Assembly: GCA_033060915.1 (NCBI GenBank)
Contig: CM065393.1
Location: 9,448,001 to 9,512,000, forward strand
Direction: 5' to 3'
DNA length: 64,000 nt
From: Euryodendron excelsum
Taxonomy: Eukaryota; Streptophyta; Magnoliopsida; Ericales; Pentaphylacaceae
The notes beneath the pieces are model-generated. The model was not told where the DNA came from. It saw only the letters and a list, made by a program, of their open reading frames with translations, and ran no database searches. Position 1 is the first letter of the stretch. Every line of letters starts with the position of its first letter. Shown here in pieces: positions 58,081 through 64,000 of this stretch. The translations under genes were made by a program, and so were the position numbers.

Positions 58081-60161
58081 CACTTTCCTAAAACGACTCT
58101 AACCATAAGAAGATTAGAACCATTCTAGAATTGTGGTTTTGAAAACAACAAGGATTTGAAAATATAGACCATATTGGTCACTTTAAATGTGATACTTTCC
58201 TAAAGCAACCCTAACCATGGAAAGACTAGAATCACCTTAGGATTGTGATTTCAAAAATGAGTTTTGAAGAAGAAAATTTTAATGCAAGGTTTGAAAACGA
58301 TTTTTGATGCAAGTTTTGAAAACAAGTTTTGGAGAGATGCATAATCATGATATGCACAATGCAAATTGGGGTCGTGAAAATACAAGGTTAAAGGCTTCAC
58401 CACATAATCAAGGGGGCCGAACCCACGTGGTCTCCGGTTAGACTAAGAGAAAGCCCCCAACACAGTGACTTTCAATAGCCTAATCCTACACGTGAACCGG
58501 GGAGTCCCTTATTTCAAGCATGCAAGAAGGGTAGGGGGGAGAATATGGGGGATTAAAATAGAAGAAAACCCAAGTGGGTTAGGAGAGAAAAGAGAGAGGG
58601 GAAAATTACGTAAACGTAAATAGAAAGCCTATTTTGTGTCTTATTTATTTTGCTTGCTTGGTTTACTTTGTTTTACTTCTATCTTTGATAACTTGCTTTG
58701 GCTCAGTCTTCTTGAGCTTCCAAGTTATAGCACTTCAAGTCTTTAATGGAGGCTTTGGAGGCTAGCATATGAGTGTATGTATGCTAGGTTTAAGTGTATA
58801 AAGGCTAGGGTTTGTATATGGAGGCCAGGGTTTGAAGAACCTAAAGGGAATTAGGGTTTGGAAGGACTTCGAGTTCTGAATATCGAAGAATAGAGTTTTT
58901 AGACTGAGTTTGTAGACCTTTTTTACATTGGAGGAGGCTTCGCATTTATAGACAGAAGATTGACCTAGCGCCTGTTACAGTGGCTCCAGGCAAAATTTCC
59001 TTCTAGTGCCACTTAGGCTAAATTTTGGCTTGCAGCGGCGCCATCCACTTAGGAAAGTTTTAAGGTCGGCAAGCAATGTATCTTCAGAAGATTTGGACGC
59101 CTGTACTAGTGACTACCATACAATTTTTAGCTTGGCTTCACTAGGAGTGACTCCGGAAGGTCCAGGAATGATTCAGAGGGTCAGGAATGGCCCAGAGAGC
59201 CGAAAAGGGACAGGAACCCTTAGAATAGTGTCTCGGGGGTAGTAGACTTGAAGAATAATGTCAAGATGTGTCGGAGGGGTTGACTAGGCCATTAGGGGCA
59301 AAATAGTCAATCGGGTCGTAAAGCTTCCGGGATGGACTCGAAATATCCCAGAAGAAGACTCGAGACTTGAAAAAAATTAGCTAGAATGTTCTAAGAGGTT
59401 ACCGGCTTGATACCCAAAGTCAGTGTGGTTAGAAGAGGCGACCGGCCCGCTAGGGACAAAACGATTATTTTGCACCAAGTTTGCCGGAACTGACTCGGAA
59501 TGACCTAAAAATGTATTGGAAGGCTAGGGATACTATCAGCAACATCCTCGGGAGGTTACCAGTTTGATACCCAAAGCCAGTGTTGCTCCTAGGGCGCTCG
59601 GATGCCTAGCGGCAAAATGGTCATTTTGACCGGAGGTCTCAAAATTGGCCTAAAACAGATAGGAAGACACCTAATCATGCCGGATTGTCCTTAGGAAAAT
59701 CTTGAAAGGTGGACTTACCATTCTGAGGACTTAGGTGCTTTCTCAAGAAACGTGCCAAAAATGGCCCTAGGGGCAGTTTGGTCATTTTTTACCGAAGTGG
59801 GCTAGCATGCACTGGTGTTGACCTGGGTTTTCAGTGTTTCCGTCACTCTAATGGTAGTCCCGTGACATAGGGGTTTGTTGGCAATTCCCTATATTGACCT
59901 GTTTATGAGTGTTTCCGCCACTCTGACGGTTACGATGTTTATGAGTACCTCCGTTACTCTAACGGTTCACGATCATTCCAAAGATTGCCTGATTTCGGAA
60001 AGCTGCTAGGTGGATTTATCGCCTGAGGAATCAACTTTCTGAAAAGGTGTGCCGAAATGGACATTCTTCATTGGGGGGCTAGCAGGCTCCAAACGTGGAT
60101 CATTCTACCATCTCGAGGACTTGGGGTTTTGTCCTGGTTGACGAGTTTGAAGGGACTTACC

Positions 60162-61890
60162 TGTTAGGTCAAGGAAAATTCGAAGAGGGGGGGTAAATTG
60201 GAATCTTTAAAAAGTTGCTGAATTTTTTGGTTAATTAAAACCAAACTTGGCTTAGACTACAGCAATCAAGAGATAAGGTAAATATGAAATCAGATTGCTA
60301 TCAATAAAAAATATCATGCACAATCATTCAGCAACAAACTTCCACATACATATGAACTGTAGAAAGCAGAGAACAAGAGATTTACAAAGGTTTGGCTTAA
60401 TACTTACCTGCGTCCTCTCTTCCTTGATCCTCTCGAGGGTGTTCCACTGTGTAATCTTCTTCTTACACAGCTATTAGTTTCTTCTAGTGCCCAGCTCACT
60501 ATTACATTCAAGGATTTACATCATCCAAGGATTTACATCAAATCCTTACAACCGAGAACCTTCAACCAAGCTTTCGATTTTGTAGAGTGTTTTCAAGCTG
60601 CACTCAAGCTTTCAAGGGTTACAACAACCTTTTCAAAGGTAATAAGGTTACAAGATAATCAGTATCACTCTTATAAGTGAAGATAATGCAAGTTATAACT
60701 CAATGATTCCTTTCGGATGATGACAGTTGCAGAGTAATGAGGAAGTTTTAGGGCTTTTGGATTTTTGTACTTTAAGATCCTTGTCTCTGCTCCATAAATG
60801 AGTTTGAACTCATATATTTATAGTCTCTCACCAGAAATAGCCATTGGAGGTATATTAAATGTGCGAACGGCTAAGACAGTTTTGAAAAATCTGACCGTTA
60901 GAGCGTGTTTTCGAATTCTCGTTTTCTACTGAGATTGTCAGCAATCTTCTACTAGTGCTGCCAATTTTGCTCCAGGCATTTTTCGATGTAACATTGTCAG
61001 CAATAGTTTTTTTGGTGTTGCCAATCTCGACTTGCCATTTGTATTGGTCATTGTTCTTCAACGATGTTGTTTATAAACTTCACTTCGTGCTTCCAACCTT
61101 TATCTCTGCTTCTTTTGAGACTTGATCTTCCATATTGTTGTCAGCAATATTCAACTTGTGCTGTCAATCTGTCTCCCTATCTATTTCGTCATTTGCCTCT
61201 TATCAAGATTGTCAGCAATCTTGGTTGGTGTCAGTAATCTGGTTCTCTGTTGCAGTTGCTATTGCTTTCCACAGAATTTAACTTATCCTCTTTGTCAATC
61301 AGTCTTCGATGGTGTAAACATGTCTTGGCTCTACTGATTTCCTTCATAGCTTTGAGAGCTCATTAGGTATTTCATGCCACTTTGTAGTTCTTAGTTTATC
61401 AAACCATTTGAAGTTAGCAATCTGCTTGTGTAGTGAAGTCTTTTCATTCTGTCAAATGTTACCAATCTTTTGTATTGACATCAATCTTGACATACTTCTT
61501 GTTTGGGCTCCTATCACAATGCCTTTGAGCATGACATGTTCAAGCTTGCGTGATTCTTTTAGTGGAACAAAAAATAAGGATCGAAGGTCTTTAAACTGAG
61601 TTTGCCATAGATATCATCACCTATATCCATATGCAGGTGTCTTCAGTGTCTTCAATTTGGTTGAGATAGAATTTGCTCGATTTCTCACAACCTACTCACA
61701 TACCCTTTATAGTGTTGGCACTTTTATGAAGTGCTAGCAAGATCGTCTGTGATAGTTCATGATTGCTCCATAAATTTGATCCATTTAAACTAACCTGCAT
61801 ACTTAAATTAAACATGTTATATCATAATGACTAGATTTTGTGATCATCAAAATCAATTACTATCAATGGAGATCACCCTTTGGGTTAATA
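60162..61890 (-). mobile_element. Ty1/copia-type solo LTR, 1729 bp, TSD TTACC
   Basis: The minus strand begins TATTAACCCAAAGGG (TG eroded to TA) and ends CTTGACCTAACA. TTACC lies on both sides (60157-60161, 61891-61895), inside the U3 of giant LTR D. It aligns with the copia LTR at 13889-15657: TTGATTTTGATGATCACAAA near the start, GTGAGCTGGGCACT and GAAGAGAGGACGCAGG in U5, and a C-rich end. TATA on the - strand at 60815-60822. Confidence 0.9.
60930..61240 (-). repeat. Repeated ATTGTCAGCAAT words upstream of copia LTR TATA
   Basis: ATTGTCAGCAAT at 60934, 60993 and 61208, and TTGTCAGCAATA at about 61137, each followed at about 20-25 bases by a (C/T)CAAT-type partner word. They lie 110-400 bases upstream of the TATA box on the - strand, the position held by the GAGTCGACTC pairs in the other copia LTR. 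Confidence 0.7.
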
Positions 61891-62261
61891 TTACCGTTCC
61901 GAAGTTTTTTCTCGAAAAACGTGCCAGATAGGATGGACTTACCACCTTGAGAAATCAATTTTCTCAAAAGGCGTGTTGAATTTAATTGGAATTAGAATTG
62001 GACTTGAAATTGGATTTGAGATTAAAATGGGGACTTACCATTTTCAAAAAGACCTGCCTACTGAAATTGAACCGAACAATGCCCCAAGGGCACTTTGGTC
62101 ATTTTGCCTCTATTTGGGCCCAATGGGCCCGTGAAGCAATCAATTGACTGGATTATGATTGAAAAACTAGTTTGACTCAGAATATGTCTATATTGACTTG
62201 AATACAAGTCTGGACAGACTGGAGATTGCTGAGCGGGAAAAAATTGGGTATTTACAAAAAG

Positions 62262-64000
62262 TTGGTAAGAGCCACTGTGTAGGAGGATCTCTCACTAGCC
62301 TACTTTAAGATGGTATGGTCTTGGAGCACTTTGATTATGTAGTGTAGCCTAAAGCCTTGTATGAATTCATAACCCCCTTGCATATGGTATCTTGTTCATG
62401 TTTTGTGTGCTTGGCTTTGTTTTCATGTTTATAAACATGTTTTCCAAAACTTGCACTATTCTCATCTCCATGCCATTCTCAAGTTCAATATTTTTCTCAA
62501 AATGGTTCTAAGAGTTAGTCTCTTGAAGCTTAGAATGAGACTCCAAGAAATCATACCTTAAAAAATCTCCCCATTAACTCCTAATTCACATTTTTGCACC
62601 CTTGCATTCCAACCAGTATAAAAATGGTTTTCTAACTCTCTAATTTTCAAGGTCTCTATTCTCTCAAGTTTAGTAGTTGGAATGGCCCCATGAAACCCTC
62701 TCTTGAGTGATCTCCATTCTATATTAGCCATAAGAACCCTAAATTGTTAGGATGGTTCCCTTCTCTTTTTATTCTTGTATGAAAATGATTTTCAAACTCT
62801 TTGATTTCTAAGGTTTCTATTCTCTCAAGTTTAGTGGTTGGAATGGTCCCATGGAACCCTATCTTGAGTGGTCTCCCTTTTACATTGGCCATAGGAATCC
62901 TAACTTGCTAGAATTGTTTCCTTTAAAAATAGTTTTCAAAATCTTCTTCTCAAAAATGGTTTTCAAAAGTTCATTCTCTCCATCTTTGCATTAAAAATGG
63001 TTTTCCAAAAGTTGTCATCATTACGTTGATTTTCAAAACTCCTACTCTTTTTAAGATAAAAGTTATAATGACCCTAAAGAAACCTTCCTCGGAATGGTTT
63101 TCAATCACCAATCATATAAACCATATGCTTGACTAGAGTCAATTTTCATGGAAATGATCCTCAAAAGGTTTGTTTACAAGAGTCCTTTGCATAACATGAT
63201 TTGTTTTCCAAAACCCCTTTCAAAATGCATAAAACCACCTTTCAAAACCATCTTCCAATCCAACCCTAGGTTAACTTGATCGTAGTTGTCTAACCCTAGG
63301 TTAACTTGACCCTAGTTGTTCAACCCTAGGCTAACCTAACCCACGTTAGTTAACCTTAGGTCACTTTAACCATAGGTCAACCTAACTCTAGTTAGTTAAC
63401 CCTAAGTCAATCCAACCCAAGTTAGTTAACTTTAGGTCACTTAACCCTAGGTCAACTTAAATCTAGTTAGTTCATTCTAGGTCAATCCAACCCAAGTTAG
63501 TTAACCTTGGGTCACCTTAACCCTAGGACAACCCAACCAAGGTTAGTGTACTTCAAGGTTCCAACTTAAGGACTCCTCTCCAAAATGATCTTTCAATTCA
63601 AAACTATTCTCATAACCTATTTTTCAAAAGCCTCCTAATCTCTTGAGACTTCAAAACTTAACTCCAAAACTTTTTTAAATACTTATACACTCTATCTTTA
63701 AGAAGGTTTTCGTTTCTCAAAAACTATTCCCAAAACTGTTTTCGAAAACTCACGGCCCTAGAGTGTCCCCAACCATTTATGGTTAGGGATCTCGAGGGAA
63801 GTGGTACATTAAGTACAACCTCCAAGGTTGTCCATATTAGGATTTCAAAGTTCTAGGTGTTTTCAAAAATCACTTTTAAAAGCTTTTCGAAGACAAATTT
63901 AGTAAAACACTTCAAAACCCTATCTCCAAGGTTTTCAAAACAAAACTTCAAAACTCTCTTGAGTTATTTCAAAGCACTGCCAAAACTCCCTTAAATTATT
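62262..64000 (+). mobile_element. Giant LTR copy E (inverted), right part, off-window
   Basis: Continues copy E: the inverse of CATACAAGGTTAAGGCTTCAC lies near 62350, and a block near 63780-63830 is the inverse of the leader stem-loop 2 block of copies A-D. AAAATGGTTTTC-type words (62900-63700) take the place of the purine-rich tract. The end is beyond the window. Confidence 0.65.
63257..63545. repeat. ~30 bp tandem array in giant LTR E
   Basis: About eight to nine imperfect units around AACCCTAGGTTAACTTGACC with TAGTTAGTT spacers, some doubled to about 45 bases. Not seen in copies A-D. Confidence 0.8.

Larger units (their letters stand above)
55880..62256 (-). mobile_element. Giant solo LTR copy D, TSD GAAAG/AAAAG
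   Basis: Starts TGTCGTGCCC and ends GGTATTTACA. The flanks GAAAG (55875-55879) and AAAAG (62257-62261) match at four of five bases. It sits inside copy E: sequence on both sides is contiguous in the E alignment. TATA at 58943-58950, purine-rich tract about 56690-58080. A copia solo LTR (60162-61890) splits its U3, leaving about 4.64 kb of its own. Confidence 0.85.
33045..64000 (+). mobile_element. Tat-clade Ty3/gypsy element, heavily nested, right end off-window
   Basis: Components on the + strand: a short 5' LTR split by a solo LTR, primer site at 38621, gag from 38651, protease near 40500-40840, RT N-terminus to 41286 and 46775-46824, integrase C-terminus 51916-52220, a 64 bp tandem array, and an antisense ORF. 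Its 3' LTR is not in the window. Phrases such as MPSPYNAIMGQIWLH and PNWEGLYRV are typical of the non-Ogre Tat elements of plants. About two thirds of the interval is later insertions. Confidence 0.8.

Noticed and set aside
63240..63560. Telomere-like AACCCTA words
   Set aside because: The period is about 30 bp and the repeats lie inside a giant LTR, so this is not interstitial telomere DNA.
1..64000. CRISPR arrays, bacterial operons, biosynthetic clusters, rRNA or tRNA genes
   Set aside because: None seen; repeats present are LTRs, tandem arrays or microsatellites of a plant genome.

Overview
The window looks like plant nuclear heterochromatin. It is AT-rich, carries no intact host gene that I can recognise, and is made almost entirely of nested, decayed LTR retrotransposons. 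The lineages present (Athila, Tat/Ogre, plant-type Ty1/copia solo LTRs), the tRNA-Arg primer site and a MIF4G/MA3-type exon remnant all point to a flowering plant. I cannot name the species.

Left block (1-20570). A Ty3/gypsy Athila-type element on the + strand (gag, protease, RT, RNase H, integrase, 3' LTR 18736-20570) was split inside gag by an Ogre/Tat-type element on the - strand (1-9551). The Ogre element shows RNase H and RT at the left edge, then protease, a 1.8 kb leader, a tRNA-Arg primer site and a giant 4.96 kb 5' LTR. A 1.77 kb copia-type solo LTR (13889-15657, TSD TAAAT) splits the Athila integrase. A small Cys-rich basic reading frame lies between Athila pol and the 3' LTR.

Middle (20571-33044). 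This is the only stretch without a recognised LTR element. It holds a 150-190 bp tandem array with palindromic cores (22725-23970), clusters of hairpins and microsatellites, the last exon of a NOM1/MIF4G-like gene with two stop codons (27076-27378, - strand), a roughly 430 bp fold-back element (31065-31505), and anonymous AT-rich DNA.

Right block (33045-64000, open at the right edge). A second, smaller-LTR Tat-clade element on the + strand is broken up by later insertions. Its 490 bp 5' LTR holds one 2.6 kb solo LTR that in turn holds another of the same family. Its RT holds a 5.5 kb solo giant LTR. Its RT-to-integrase core is deleted at a junction marked by another giant LTR. Its antisense coiled-coil ORF holds an inverted giant LTR, which holds a fourth giant LTR, which holds a copia solo LTR.

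Five substantial giant-LTR copies (A-E) share one architecture: U3 tandem repeats of 81 or 87 bp, palindromes just upstream of a TATA box, two conserved leader hairpins and, in A-D, a 1.4-1.8 kb purine-rich tract. In every copy the TATA direction agrees with the orientation implied by pol. No element here looks able to move: catalytic residues are lost in the Ogre RT, Tat protease and Athila integrase, and stop codons are frequent. I found no bacterial-type system, CRISPR array or biosynthetic cluster. The most unusual signals are (i) a Cys-rich zinc-finger-like ORF in the Athila element, (ii) paired palindromes 21 bp apart shared by two unrelated LTR families, and (iii) the conserved promoter palindromes and leader hairpins of the giant LTRs.
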